The translations under genes and the position numbers were made by a program. This document shows positions 21,755-34,400 of a stretch of DNA of 64,000 nucleotides, piece after piece. Source of the DNA: Fragilaria crotonensis (Eukaryota > Bacillariophyta > Fragilariophyceae > Fragilariales > Fragilariaceae); assembly GCA_022925895.1 (NCBI GenBank), contig JAKSYS010000069.1, forward strand, positions 81,482-145,481, written 5' to 3'. Position 1 is the stretch's first letter. Each line of letters starts with the position of its first letter. Below the pieces are notes generated by a model that searched no databases, was not told the origin of the DNA, and saw nothing but the letters and a program-made list of their open reading frames with translations.

Positions 21755-23110
21755 CGTGCTGGACATCGAATCTCTATGTTGACCGCTTGAACCAAGTATG
21801 CAGCCTTGAACGGCGGTCGGAATCGATCCAATGATACCTGTAGGATGCTTTGACGCCTGAGATTGCATTTGCCATTGCGAGCGAATGCGACTAACACACG
21901 ATTTACGAACGCTAGTTGCTTCTGGCATGAAAGCCATCAATTGGGGTACGACACGAGTACAACAACGAACGAACACGGACGGAAACGTTGATTCGAAGGC
22001 CTGTTCCTGGCTCCTCAGAAAAAATCAATAGTAGAACTCGGAACATGTGGTACTGAGAATCTGACGGTGCTGTCAAATGCCTTTGTATCCGGAGTTAGAC
22101 GTCGGAGATCATGTAGAGTTGCTGCACTATTTACGACAGTATAGAGCTATAAGTAGACTTCATTACCATTCATTTCAAAGACGCTTTACAATCACTGCTG
22201 TAACGATTGATGGGTTCGACGATCATGCGCTGCCAACACTTTTGTGCGCGTTCGGCGACCCCGTCCCGACCGACATCCCCGTTGGGTTGTGTTCGCCAAA
22301 TTGTTCGTCTTGAAATAAGATGATTCATGGACAGCCATCGCGGCAGAGACACCCACTTCCCAGGCAAATTTTTAATCACACATGTTATTACAGTTCTCGC
22401 GTCATGCTCTCAAGGACCATTGTAGGACGAGGATGGGATTCGCGACATTCGAATTCCCTTCCACATGTAGCGATCTGGATACAAATACACAAGAAGAGGA
22501 ATCCAAAATCCATTATCTTGCAGTGGAATTTTCGAGACCCTGTTCAATCGTACGATATGGCCGCCATACATGCGCGACGCCTCGACGATCTTGCCCACGA
22601 CTTGGAAATGGGCTCGATATCACGCCGTCACGTGGTTCGTTGGCGCATAAAATGTATACGGCAAAAAAAAGGTGGAGACAGACACGATTGAAGGTACGCC
22701 ATCCACGATTTCGGGTACGGTATCGAGAGTGACACTCTGGTACGTCAGTACTTGAATTCTACGTGGCCTCCTAGTTTGCACTCCAAGTTCACGTCGCACT
22801 AAGACGGAGTACTGATTTTACCAAGTATGGTAGTTTGCAGTGAAATACATACAGCGCCGTATATAATTATGAAGCGGGATACTGCTCACTCTGCCTTCTG
22901 ACTCGGGCAGGAACAAGGAGTAAAAGGAAAAACGGCCACAAATTTTGATCAAGCAAATTAGTAATACCGTTCAACAAGCGTAATACTTGAAATACTTTAC
23001 GTACATGTACCTGGAACTCTAATTGCATCCACACAACACAAACTCTCACAAATATCAACAATTATATAGCGATCTTGAAAGGTAAACAACTCAGAAATCG
23101 GAACTTGACA
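21755..23110. other. intergenic region between chitinase genes
   Basis: 1.36 kb with no supported gene. Small open frames occur on both strands but lack recognisable domains. The AT-rich stretch 22850-23100 directly upstream of the next chitinase includes TATATAAT near 22861 and a second TTATATAG near 23063, either of which could be core promoter. Confidence 0.4.
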
Positions 23111-24772
23111 ATGATGAGTTTAAAGGGAGTGAGAACGTTTCCTTTTCTGTTTTTGTTATGCACAACAACAATCTTTCTCTTTGGAAGAGTTGAATCTGTG
23201 ACGTTTCCAGATTCTGCGAATGGCGATTGCGCTGCTTATGATGAGGTAATGACTGTCAATTTGGCATACTACCAAAGTTGGGCTATCTATCGAGACACGG
23301 ATTGCCATCAAGTGGCACCAGAAGATCTAGATGTGAAAGGCAATGGATACACGCACGTGGCATACAGTTTCGTTTCCATCAATTCCACATTTCAATTAGA
23401 ACCTTGGCTTTCCGATTACGCGACGGAAGAACCATTCTACGAGAGATTCAACAGTATCAAAGATTCCAATCCTGGATTAAAAACACTGGCAGTGGTTGGT
23501 GGATGGACATTTAACAATCCAGGAGACACGGAGTTTCGATTCTCCGATGCCGTCGCTACTGCCGAGAGCCGAGCCACCTTTGCAGCATCGTGTGTGGAAT
23601 TCTGTCGTCGTTACAATTTCGATGGCATTGATTTGGATTGGGAATTTCCAGGTGTACAGGGGGTCATTCCTCATGGTGGTAGAGCCGAAGACTACGTCAA
23701 TTATGGACTCGTGGTGACAGAGATTAGGAAACTGTTTGATGCAGAGCCCGAGCCTCTGATACTCACTGTGGCAACACCGGTTGGAGTCTCTCGTCTCACT
23801 GCTGGGTTTGACCTATTGACAATGCAAGAGGGAGTTGATTTCTTTCATCTCATGACCTACAACATCCATACGCACTTCCAACAAGACAGGATTCTCGGGG
23901 CCTCGACGGACATGAACTTCATCTTTCGCAACATCAAGTACCTTCTCGGCGTAGGCGTCAAGCCGAACAAGATTGTGCTTGGGCTGGCAGCCTACGGCCG
24001 CACATATACTCTGCAGGATCCCAGTTGCCATACTGATGGGTGTTTCTTTGTCGATGGCGCCACATTTAGATGCGACGATGCCCTTGGATTCATGCCAATT
24101 TGGGCAATTGACGAGATTGTTGAAAGTGGCAATTACCAATCGCTGGTCATCAACCAGAAAACTGGCAACGCCGAGCTGTATGTGGATCAAGACCTCTATA
24201 TCAACTACGACAACGCAGAAACGTACATGGAGAAGTACGATTATTCTTCTAAAAGCTGCTTCCGAGGTGTCATGTGGTGGTCCGCGGACATGAAACGGGA
24301 TCCGATTTACATGCAAATGAGTGCTACACCCACCACAGTGCCAGCACCAACGACAAGTCGACCTTCCCGGGCTCCTACTGGCACTCCGTCAGTATCTCCT
24401 GTAACTAAACCGACGCTAACGCTGCGGCCGACGCCTTTGCCGACACGTTCTCAGACAGACGACGCCGCGCCAACAGGTGCACCCACAGACGACGACGCCG
24501 CGCCAACAGGTGCACCCACAGACGACGACGCTGCACCAACAGGTTCACCCACAGGCGTACCTACTGATGACGACGCCGCACCAACAGGTTCGCCCACAGA
24601 CGACGATGCTGCGCCAACAGGTGCACCTTCAATTGAAGAATCAATTGCTCCGTCTGCCGAGTTTGTCGAAGAGCCGACTGGACCTCTTCGTCCGCCATCT
24701 GGGGTTTCACCTCAGCATTGCCTCTTTAGCTCCTTGGTCGCGGCATTGTTACTACTCGTCATGGTGAGATAA
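23111..24772 (+). CDS. GH18 chitinase, probably GPI-anchored
   Basis: This single exon encodes 553 aa from the ATG pair at 23111. A signal peptide (residues 1-30, ending GRVES) is followed directly by the GH18 domain (about 31-400) with FDGIDLDWE at about residues 170-178, so the catalytic Glu is present. There is no CBM18. The tail is rich in Pro/Thr and carries tandem DDDAAPTGAPT units, and the extreme C-terminus is a hydrophobic segment (LVAALLLLVMV), the form of a GPI-attachment or membrane-tail signal. It lies between the LPMO-fused chitinase and the CBM18 chitinase and clearly shares ancestry with both (YYQSWAIYRD and TFNNPGDTE blocks). It is probably held at the cell surface. Confidence 0.88.
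   Translation: MMSLKGVRTFPFLFLLCTTTIFLFGRVESVTFPDSANGDCAAYDEVMTVNLAYYQSWAIYRDTDCHQVAPEDLDVKGNGYTHVAYSFVSINSTFQLEPWLSDYATEEPFYERFNSIKDSNPGLKTLAVVGGWTFNNPGDTEFRFSDAVATAESRATFAASCVEFCRRYNFDGIDLDWEFPGVQGVIPHGGRAEDYVNYGLVVTEIRKLFDAEPEPLILTVATPVGVSRLTAGFDLLTMQEGVDFFHLMTYNIHTHFQQDRILGASTDMNFIFRNIKYLLGVGVKPNKIVLGLAAYGRTYTLQDPSCHTDGCFFVDGATFRCDDALGFMPIWAIDEIVESGNYQSLVINQKTGNAELYVDQDLYINYDNAETYMEKYDYSSKSCFRGVMWWSADMKRDPIYMQMSATPTTVPAPTTSRPSRAPTGTPSVSPVTKPTLTLRPTPLPTRSQTDDAAPTGAPTDDDAAPTGAPTDDDAAPTGSPTGVPTDDDAAPTGSPTDDDAAPTGAPSIEESIAPSAEFVEEPTGPLRPPSGVSPQHCLFSSLVAALLLLVMVR
24456..24635 (+). repeat. coding minisatellite in chitinase tail
   Basis: Five tandem units of 30-33 bp (GACGACGCCGCGCCAACAGG core) encode (D)DDAAPTGAPT. 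One unit is extended by a GSPTGVPT insertion. The units are almost identical at DNA level, so copy number may vary between alleles. Confidence 0.75.
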
Positions 24773-25913
24773 GCGCGAGTTACGCTAGCTTTTCAAGCTG
24801 CAGGGCGCTGTGGTTCTTGTTCATTCGATATGACGACTGGATCGATTCGGCTTCGTCACATTGTGGCTTCATGTTTTGATTGTGGTGGAGTTGTCGTGCT
24901 TGAAAAAAAGCATAGCCGTCTCCTGATTTTGTCTCCTGTTGCCGTTCCTGGCAAGCTGGTCAGTTCACACCAGCACTTTCCTGTCATAGACCATCCTTAG
25001 AATTATTGTAATTGTGGTATTTAAAGTTTCTGATGTTCTTTTTTGGTTTACAACAGAGCTAGCAAGAGTGTGGATAGTAGTTGTAGCAACCCTTAAGACA
25101 ACACATGTACCAATGATAGCCTCCGAGAATGAAATGCATAGTATTTTTGACACCCGCGTAGGACAACATGATCGACTACGTGTAGAGATGTGAATGTATG
25201 AAGGCGTAAGCATCGGCCACAAATTAACATGTGATTCGTTACATACATTAGCCTACCCAGTCATGCATACGACCGTACGTAAAACGCTCTGAATCACTGA
25301 ATCAAGTGTTCAATTGTCAGATCAATGGCCATCGTGGGTATGATACTGTAGCAGGGTACAAGTGCCAGGTAGTACGAGTACTCGTATAAGCACAGTTGTT
25401 CCACACGACACCATACTGACCACCGACACAGCAGCACACGGAGTCCACAAAGAGAGACAGATCCCTGAGTTTTCCGCCAAAAAAGAGTAACGCCCATATA
25501 CTTGCTGAAATGAGTGCACGTACTTGCATGTGAGTGCGCACGCCAATTTTCAGTAGATAGGGACTCTCTCAACGGACACAAACTCATTTTTTCGTTGGAC
25601 GTCATAGGTGGGATTCCACCAGCATTTTAAAATTGCCATGTGTGAACCACGAGCCTTCCAACATTGTATGCATTTAGTATGTTGGAAATGTACGACTGAT
25701 TGCCACTTGCCACCACGCACAGGTCGAACAGAGAAAAAAAGGCAAAACAGACACATGATCGGAAGAACTGTCACAAACACAACAAAAGCGCTGAAGTGAA
25801 CGAAGGAACAAATTCATTTTTCAGAAGTACTTTCGCTCTGCTTCAGCACAAATCATAATCAATAGTCTATCCAGACTACTAAAGCGAACTCAACTGAATC
25901 GAAAAAAATCAGA
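24773..25913. other. intergenic region between chitinase genes
   Basis: 1.14 kb with no supported gene. Small frames on the minus strand (25294-25780) have no recognisable domain. The end (25890-25913) directly precedes the next chitinase ATG. Confidence 0.4.
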
Positions 25914-27407
25914 ATGTTGTTTGCATCGATAAAACGCCGAACAATGCTTACTCTCATGGTACTGTTGAGTGTCGTTCACGAAATTGAGTCAATAACCTGT
26001 GGCCTGGGCAACGTGGGCACCGGCTATTGTTCCAATCCTGATAAATGCTGCACAGCCGATGGTTGGTGCGGATATGAATTCTGTGATACGTCGAGCCCTG
26101 TATCGCCGACGAAAACGCCAACGCCAAAGCCCGCAACGTCGCCCACGACGTCAACAGGTCAGACGGTGGTTGTTCCTACGACTCCACCACAATCATCTAG
26201 GCAAGCCCTCGAATTTCCTGCATTTGCGAGTGGCGATTGCTCTGGGTACGACGATGTCATGGCAGTAAACGTAGGGTACTATCAAAGTTGGTCGATTTGG
26301 AGAGATCCTGGATGCAACCCCGTTACCCCCGAGGGACTTGACGTTGGTGGAAATGGTTACACGCATGTGGCATACAGCTTTGCTTCAATCGATGCCAACT
26401 TTAGGTTAGAACCCTACGAGAGTAATTATGACGTGGAAGTGCCTCTCTATGAGAATTTCAATGCTCTTAAAAAGGAACATCCTGATTTGAAAACTCTTGT
26501 GGCCATTGGAGGTTGGACCTTCAACAACCCTGGAGAAACGGAGTATCGCTTTTCGGATTCCGCCAGTACAGCCGAAAACCGGGCCACCTTCGCGGCTTCC
26601 TGCCTCGACTTTTGTCGAACGTACAATTTTGATGGCATTGACATTGATTGGGAATTTCCCGGTGACTTGACGCATGGAGGCCGATCCGATGATAAGGAAA
26701 ATTTGGTACTCATGGTGCAAGCAATTAGAAAGGCATTTGACGACGCAGGAGAGTCGTTCATCATTACAGTGGCAACTCCAGTGGCGGCCTCCCGACTTTA
26801 CGAAGGATTTGATCTTGCAGCCTTGGCTGAATCAGTCGATTTCTTCCACCTCATGACATACAATATTTACACTCCAAACTCAGGCAGAACGACGATTGGT
26901 GCCAACACGGACATGCCTTATATCTTTAATTCTGTCCAATACATTTTAAATCAGGGCGTTCTGCCCAACAAGATTGTTCTCGGTTTGGCAGCCTACGGTC
27001 GCAGCTACGTTCTGTCGGACGAATCTTGTGCGACAGAGGGATGTGACTTTGTCTCTGCGTCAACCGGTGGGTGCGGCGGATCAAACGGTTTTATGCCATA
27101 CTTTACCATTGAAGAATATGTTGAGAGCGGCAACTACAAATCGCTTTATTGGAATCCAAAAACTGGCACAGCTGAGCTATTTGTGGATAAAGATCTATTC
27201 GTCAGCTACGACAACGAGGAGTCCTACACAGTGAAATATGATTTTGCGACACAATCGTGTTTTCGTGGTGTCATGTGGTGGTCAGCTGACATGAAGAAAG
27301 CAAAACCTACAACATCTGCAGCACCGCTAGGACGGAATGCCTTCAGATGGCACCAATGGTTATTATCTGGAGGAGTGATAGCGTATGCTTTGAGCTCGTG
27401 TCTTTAA
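25914..27407 (+). CDS. CBM18-GH18 chitinase with hydrophobic C-terminus
   Basis: This single exon encodes 497 aa. The ATG at 25914 starts a signal peptide (1-26, ending HEIES). One CBM18 follows (residues 28-57; six Cys in the order C, C, CC, C, C but with a shortened last loop, GYEFC), then a Thr/Pro linker and a GH18 domain (about 98-465) with the active-site motif FDGIDIDWE near 239-247. The C-terminal 20 residues (WLLSGGVIAYALSSCL) are hydrophobic and end without a charged tail, suggesting GPI anchoring. It is the third tandem chitinase gene and closest in layout to its upstream neighbour, with an added binding module. Endochitinase activity at the cell surface is the likely function. Confidence 0.88.
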   Translation: MLFASIKRRTMLTLMVLLSVVHEIESITCGLGNVGTGYCSNPDKCCTADGWCGYEFCDTSSPVSPTKTPTPKPATSPTTSTGQTVVVPTTPPQSSRQALEFPAFASGDCSGYDDVMAVNVGYYQSWSIWRDPGCNPVTPEGLDVGGNGYTHVAYSFASIDANFRLEPYESNYDVEVPLYENFNALKKEHPDLKTLVAIGGWTFNNPGETEYRFSDSASTAENRATFAASCLDFCRTYNFDGIDIDWEFPGDLTHGGRSDDKENLVLMVQAIRKAFDDAGESFIITVATPVAASRLYEGFDLAALAESVDFFHLMTYNIYTPNSGRTTIGANTDMPYIFNSVQYILNQGVLPNKIVLGLAAYGRSYVLSDESCATEGCDFVSASTGGCGGSNGFMPYFTIEEYVESGNYKSLYWNPKTGTAELFVDKDLFVSYDNEESYTVKYDFATQSCFRGVMWWSADMKKAKPTTSAAPLGRNAFRWHQWLLSGGVIAYALSSCL

Positions 27408-27541
27408 TTTGCCTAAAATAGATCCAAATGTTGAGGTAGTCGCCATCGAGCAAGCATATAAATGGTGACAATCCTCAGACACTGAATTGTTGGGGTGCGT
27501 GGACCAAAACGCTTGATTAATGGCATCCTCGACCATGCTTA

Positions 27542-30500
27542 CTACATGCTTAAACCTCGACTCCAGGCATTAGGGAAAGCGTATGCGGCCTGCGCAGCAA
27601 GCTCCATTTCATCAAAGGATTGTTGTTGTTGGTGTTGATACCTTCCCTGATCACCTTGTGCATGGCGGAGGTAGCCACCATCGCCATAATGTTGACTAGC
27701 ATTCTGCATGGCATACTGCGGTTGCTGCGGGATGTGCATCGGCATACGGTGCTCGGAGCCAGGGTGGAACCAGATCCGCCGTTATGTGCAAACTGATGCT
27801 GATGATTGGAGCGTGTCAAATGTTGCCCGAGACCTGATACATAGTTGGAGTAATATCCTGCCTGACCGGGAGCACCCGAGTACATTTGGCCTTGCGTCGT
27901 GTAGGCGTGTTGAGCTTGGTGCAGATGAGCCGACTGCGCCTCCGAAACAGCGTGCGAGTCTCGAGCCATGGCGGCCTGCGCTTCGAGTTGTTGCGCGAGC
28001 AGCGATACGCCTGAGTTGATTGATGCGCCATCTCCTTCCGATTGGTGATCTGAACAATCTTCTCGAATCGACGTTGGTGCGTGGTGCAAATTGTATGTTT
28101 GGTTCATTGGCGACATCGGCACATGCCCCATATTGTACCCATTGCGGTTTCCTCGCCTGCTTGACATCAAAGGCATGGAAGCGTTAGTCCCGCCATACGC
28201 CATTTGCAATTGGGATGGGCCCGGCATGTGGTGATTTAGGTGAGGAGAATAACCAACACTCGACACAGAGCGATGCCCCATAGAAGAATAGGATCCTCCC
28301 AACTCATGGGTTGATGGAACAACTCCCGGTCTTTGAAGGGCGTATCCAAACTCTGTTTCAACTCGATGCACATTAACACCTTCATAGCTCATACCGGAGT
28401 ACGTTTGAGGACCTTGCACCATATGCATAGCAGGATGTGGAACAGACATGTCTCCATAACTGAGGGCCATGGAGGAAACGCCGGAGTATTGGGAATACTC
28501 AGTCATGTCTTGTGGCGGGCCAGAGAATCCTTGAGAAAATCGTTCGCTATCAGTCGACATGCCCATTAATGCAGAATGGAGAGCTGATGTTCCCGATTGT
28601 GAATATCCAGGAGTAGACGGAGGTGAAATTCGACCCCCACCCATGTTGCTATCATGCCCGACCAACGAATGTGAGATAGGATAGAAACCAGCGCGCTCTC
28701 GCAAAGACAACAGATGATATCAACTTACCCATTTCCATCTCCGACGAAGGACCCCGAGTCCGAATTGCGGCGCATTCTTTCAAACAACTCCATGTCAACG
28801 CGGTCGACTCCGTCGTAACCGTGCTGTCGCGTTGCGCCGTAACCCCGTCGCAGTGCCTGTTGCCTTTCTCTGGTCTTTTGCACGGTCATTAACTTTCGAC
28901 GACAGATTGAGGGATCCCACGGTGGTACCCAGTGTATGCCCATTTCATTGTTCGTGGCTGTTACTTCATTGTTGTTGGTACTGTTGCTGTTGTTATTGTC
29001 AGCTTCTGGTCGTCGACGACGAGAGCGCCCTCCAGTGAGAAATGGATGCTGGGCAGCTTGGAATGCGGTCCATCGCTTCCACGGATCTGGATCCAAAATT
29101 CCAAGTAAAAAATCAACAAACAAGGCAAGGTGCTGCTTGTCTTCGCTTTTAGAAACTTTGCCGTGAAGCATGACTATATCGGAAAGTTTTGTGCGCTTGA
29201 AATATCTGTTCGCCGGTTGCCTTTCCAATTTGGCCAACCCTCCCTTTTTCCGAATCTCACTAGCCGACAGAGATTGAATGTATTCTTGCTGCGTCTTGAT
29301 ACGCCACGACGGTTTCGCTGGTGGCGTAGGTGCGTTGGAATCTCCGCGTTCGTTGTTTTCAACTCCTGGCGACGGAGAGCATGCTGGAGGTATTGACATG
29401 CCTGCAGCCTCAAGTGTTGCACGTGAACTGTTCTTTGCAAAGTATTTTGTTGCTTTGGACCTGGAATAGTCGGAGATCATCAGTATACCTCAATACAAAA
29501 CGACAAAAAATGCTACAGTTGCAAATATTCAACAAACGTACCCTTGGTCTAACATCCAGTCTGGGAGAGGGCCCAGCATTTCCGAAATTCGTCCCAGTTG
29601 GTCGTGTTCGTGGACCCCAGGCAGTATGGGGAGTCCAAGGAACAATTCCGCCGCAACACATCCCAACGACCACATATCGATAGCCGAATCATAGGGAAGT
29701 CCCACAAGGACCTCTGGAGACCGATAAAATCTGGATTGAATGTAGGTGTGGGACGTGCGTCCTTCGAAACAGGCGGACCCGAAATCAATCAATTTGATCT
29801 TTGGTCCTTGCGCATCTCTGGTCGCACTACTGGATTCTGACATTCCGGATACGCTGCCCTCATTCGACACGGTCGTTCCGCAAGAGTCTTCGGTGCAGGG
29901 AGTCCCAACTTGTTTTTTCATCGTGCCTTCGGCAGAGGCAACAGCCGCCGTCACGTCGCCGGCACGAATGACCGAGACCGCATCACCTTCCAACAATATA
30001 TTCTCTGGCTTTAAATCACAGTGAACTATTGATTTGGCACTCAAATCACGAACTGCCTCAATGGCTTGTCGCATGAGCGATCTCACAATGGGCAAGGGTA
30101 GGCCTCTGAATTGACGTCCTTTCAGGACTTCGTAGAGATTCAGACCAAGCAGTTCAAAGACAAGGCACAAGTGATTCTGATGCACAAAGTAGCATTCCAA
30201 TTGCACCATGTTAACTTTTGATCCAGCCAAGGCGCGGAAGACATCAATCTCAATGGCTGCTTGACGAGTATAGGCTTGTTTGTTTTTAACAACCTTGAGG
30301 GCGATACGTGCCCCGGTATCCAAACATTCGCACAAAAACACTTGAGCAAAGTCCCTTGTCCTAAAAGGTCCAAAACGCGCAGGGTCCCCAATCCACCCGC
30401 TCCTTTGAGAATGGATAGGTTGGTAACAGGTATCACATCACCTTCAAATACAATTAGATTCCCCTCGGCATTATCCAATCCATCATTCGCGACTGGATCG

Positions 30501-30784
30501 CGAGGCTGCGTGAAGCATTTTCTACTTGTCCGCGTTGTTGCTGCTGCTGCTGACGCTGTGGTTTGTGCCTCCAATGCCGACTCTAAAACTCCTCGCTGTT
30601 TATTCGTATTCTCGTCAACAGCAGGAGCTGGAGCTGCAGCATCACGATCACAATCATCATCATCATCACCAAGGCGCAGATTGGAAATCCCTCCATGTTG
30701 GGGTGAAATAGTTTTTGGGGCCTCTCGTTGTATATTACTATGATGCGGTTGCTGATGGCGTTGTCTTCGTTGTTGTGTTGTCAT
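27542..30784 (-). CDS. YAK1/DYRK-family protein kinase with Gln-rich C-terminus (two frameshifts)
   Basis: Exons on the minus strand: 30784-29542, 29460-28729 and 28648-27542, with 81- and 80-nt introns. The pre-kinase DYRK-homology box (KCFTQPRDPVANDGLDNAEG) and kinase motifs are YAK1-like: GQGT loop, HCDLKPENILL, DFGSACFEG, activation loop YIQSRFYRSPE, and KPSWRIKTQQEY and YFKRTKLSDIV in the C-lobe. An insert of about 60 residues sits between ENILL and DFG. YAK1 kinases are dual-specificity regulators of growth and stress. Two single-base deletions break the frame: in the glycine-rich loop (TTT at 30348-30350) and in the Gln/His-rich tail (CCC at 27762-27764). With both allowed for, the exon lengths sum to 1028 codons. 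They look like sequence errors, because everything around them is conserved. Confidence 0.83.
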
Positions 30785-31169
30785 GCGAAGTACTTGCTTG
30801 GACGATTCGATTTTTCGAAACGTTGTCTTTGCATGATATGTCAAATTCTTCAATATCGACTTTTGCGATAAATGTTGATGTGATCCGCGGTCCGAGTATC
30901 CCGTTTTGGCAACTTTGTGTGTTCGGTCCCAAACCTATAATATATAATAGTGATTGGAATTGCGAATCGTGATTCGAACGAACAATAGTGTGTGAGCGAG
31001 AATTGAGATGATGACCTTTTTTCTACAAAAAAGTACCGGCAGAGTAGAAAACTGCTGACCGGATCAGTCTCTGGAACAAGAGCTGTCTCACGAGTACTTC
31101 ACCAATACCAACATGCAGTTCAAGTAATATATATATAAGTATAATGTGAACCAACAAACCAACACTTAC

Positions 31170-31421
31170 ATCGTTTGGATGGGTCGTCGAGGTTGTTGGT
31201 TTAAACCGCGCGTCCCCTGATGATGAGGAAAACGCAGAACAGGGATGCATTCCAATATCTGACACTACCTTGGCACGATACTGTTCCCCGGAAGTCACTC
31301 GTTGACTCAATTTGTGTCCCAGTCGTCGATACGCTTCGTCCATTGAAAATGCGGAAACATTATCGGACGATGATCTTGATTGACCCGAATTTGAGGCAGC
31401 GAAACCGACACTGAATGCCAT
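31170..31421 (-). CDS. possible first coding exon of the YAK1-like kinase
   Basis: An ATG at 31421 opens 84 codons (Ser-rich, no known domain) that end exactly at a GTAAGTG donor (31169-31163). Two acceptors near 30827 and 30848 would join it in frame to codons upstream of the kinase Met at 30784. The implied intron is about 320-340 nt, longer than most here but similar to others in the window. Alternatively it is an unrelated short frame. Confidence 0.4.
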
Positions 31422-34400
31422 TGTTTCTGTCTCTCTCTGTCGTTCTTGTACTCCGTACTATTCTTGGTGCTTTCAAGTGAATCGTCAGTCACGTCACTGC
31501 CAATAGCGAGGCCTGTGATACTGTGCTGTGTTCTCACGAGTACAAGATAAACGTTGCGTTCAGCTCTTGCTACCAGCAGAAAGGTTCAACTTCATCAGTG
31601 TTGCTTTGTCACAAGCCCTTGTCAATCGTTTATCAGTAATTAGTAATGCAATTACTCTCTCCAGTAAGTATGGCGATACCCGAGTAACAAGTAAACGTGG
31701 GACAAAAGGCAGCTTGGAGAGAATGCGGTACAACGTATAACGGGATGTGTGCATATACAGTTGCTGCAATTCCAATATATAAAATGCCACCTGCGCGCTC
31801 ACACACACACGGCCTTGGCAGCAGCACAGTTGCGGCTGTCTCTCCCTGCTGTTTCAGGACCCCTTCTACGGAGTTGACACCTATGTGTACGGGGTGGCGG
31901 GGTGTGATACCCTCAATTGTGTCCAATGGAGTCATACTACGAAACTCGCTGACTTGCGTGGCCAGAATCGTCAAGCTGGTAATCGGCTCTGTCATTCACG
32001 CCGTCTGTACTACGTCGGTCCTTAAATATGACGCCCATGATTCCGGATCATGTTTTACTTAACCAATCGGCATTCGATTCGACGACCATCAAGGTTTATA
32101 AAGAATCGGCTTCCATACTCCGAAATACCAGCAGATGGTCCCGTTTTTCCAAAAGAGAACAACAGATGATGCTTCTTCGAATGACCCGATGTATCATGTC
32201 ACTACGCTTTACGGATTCTACAAACGTATATATCAAGGGTCGATTCTAGCTCGGCTACGTCATTTTTCAGACCATACCGCCGGCACCCAACCAACAAACA
32301 CCATACACCATACATACACCGGTAAGTCTACTTACTACTCGTAGTACAGTACTAATGAACAGTTCGCTTTTGAGTTCACGGTAACGAAGGCGAAGGAACA
32401 CGAACGAATCCAGGCACAGTCACAGTCACGATCCCAATTCGCACATTTTCTCATCAGGAGCAAAACAGGTAGTAGTAGTAGGCATTGTTCGAAAACAAAA
32501 CAAAAAGTGTTCTCCAAAGATGAAGCGGACCGACAAATTTGCAATCCTTAGCAAGTCATCCTGCCTCAATCCCAATGATAATTGTAATTTTCAAAAGACA
32601 ATATAGTATGGGCCAGTACTATCCAGCATGAACAAGTACCATCCCCATTCTCCACCAGCAAATGGTGGCCCCTGACAAGGAAGAACTCAATTTCATCCAA
32701 AACAGCATTCTTGTACCAGTCATGCTGAGGACCGCATTACAAAAATTGGGTATAACAGCAATGATCTTCCAGCAACTGCCATCAGACATGACTGACTGAG
32801 TTTGGCAGAATGGCTCTCATGGGTCTCCAAACAGAACTTAATATTGATATGCTGAACAAATACTAGTACTTGAAGAATGCAGGAGTGATATAGTTCTCCC
32901 AATTCTTGGCAACTGCTGGATGGTACATCATTGTACTGTGAGGTCATCCATGTGAAACAGAACAATGCACGATTCTAAGTGTGGACAGTATAATTCGCTA
33001 CTTATCAAGACTGACAAGATATGAAATGTTGCCTAGTATATCACCTCATCCAATGAGGTGAATTCAATTTGACATGATCTACATGACATGTCTCTTGAGC
33101 CATTTCAAAGCTCACTTCATCTGCTACATTTTAGTTTTATAAGTTTTAGGATCTACAATTTGTGAAAGGCTCTCCCTAGCACTTACTGTAAGTGTAGCTA
33201 TGCATAGCGAAACATTCGCGAATCTACTGTCCTAGAGTACGGTACCGAATACCAGTAGCAACGATTAGAGTACGGCCTCCGGCAGCGTCTATCAAGGACT
33301 TCTGTCTCTCTATCATACTCTCTACTCGGGTTGCTTACAGTATGCCCTACACAAGACTGTTGACTGTTCCCTTTGTCAGGACTGAGAACTGCTGTTTGCC
33401 TAAACAAGTTGCATGTAAAAAGAGTTGCAAGACAATTTGACTGTCATACAACAGCCATGCTTATCATCTCCTACGCCTGAACGTCCGAACGCGGAAGCCT
33501 TGTGCCGATTCACGAATGGCATGGGCGAGATCCTCGTCTTTTCTGAATGAGCAGCTCGTATACCTGGGGAAAACTTGGAACGCGACTGGCTTCTTTTCAG
33601 AATTCGTACTGCGATTCAGCGACAGTCAGGATGCAGTGCGGATCCATAGTTTCTGAATGATGTACAACAACAATAGTGATGAACAGAGAGAATAGAGAAC
33701 ACGGAAGGACGTGTCTATCCTCACTCAACGATCAACGTCCAACACCCAACGAGCACGAAAAAGAAAACACTGTTTCTTGACGAAAATTCGAATTCCATTT
33801 TGTGAATCCACAATCCTGGATCGGGGGGCTTACTGTGGCTGGTCAAGTTTCCAGTCGCGCATCGGGACTCACGACGACAGATAGGCGGATAGGTCTCAGC
33901 AAAAGGTGCAAAAGAAAAACAGTCACCTTCCAATCGTGCGTCGTGATGATCGCTCCGCGAAACAAACAAAGGAAACATGACAGACAGGCAACTTGGGGGT
34001 TTGGGGGTGGGGAGTCCGTTGAACCCATACGATCGCGCGATTACTATTGCCACTACTACAGAAGTAGCGAGAATGCGGCGTAATCAGATCTGATATGGAC
34101 GGAGCCCCCTTCAAGTAGTAGGTTGTTTTTCATTGCTGTGCGTTGCCTTGCTCAATTGCGAGCACTTGAAATATATAAAGTCTTCATGCAGCCTGGGTCG
34201 TGACAACGTAGACAGCCCTCTCCCTACGATAGATTGGGTTGTGGCGCCGAAACTACTACTAGCTGCTACACTACCTAGAACCTGTCTCACAACCTCTCTA
34301 CCAAGTCATCAAATTTGCTCTGGATCAGGATCTGTCAATCGCACATGCTGCAATTTCTCATTTTCGCAGCTCGACGCGCCTTAATCGACTCGTATACTCA

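Noticed and set aside
24456-24635. CRISPR-like spaced repeats
   Set aside because: The units are head-to-tail coding repeats in a eukaryotic chitinase tail with no spacers.
31633-31995. Possible gene in the 31.5-32.1 kb stretch
   Set aside because: Overlapping frames on both strands have similar length, no domain and no plausible splice structure.
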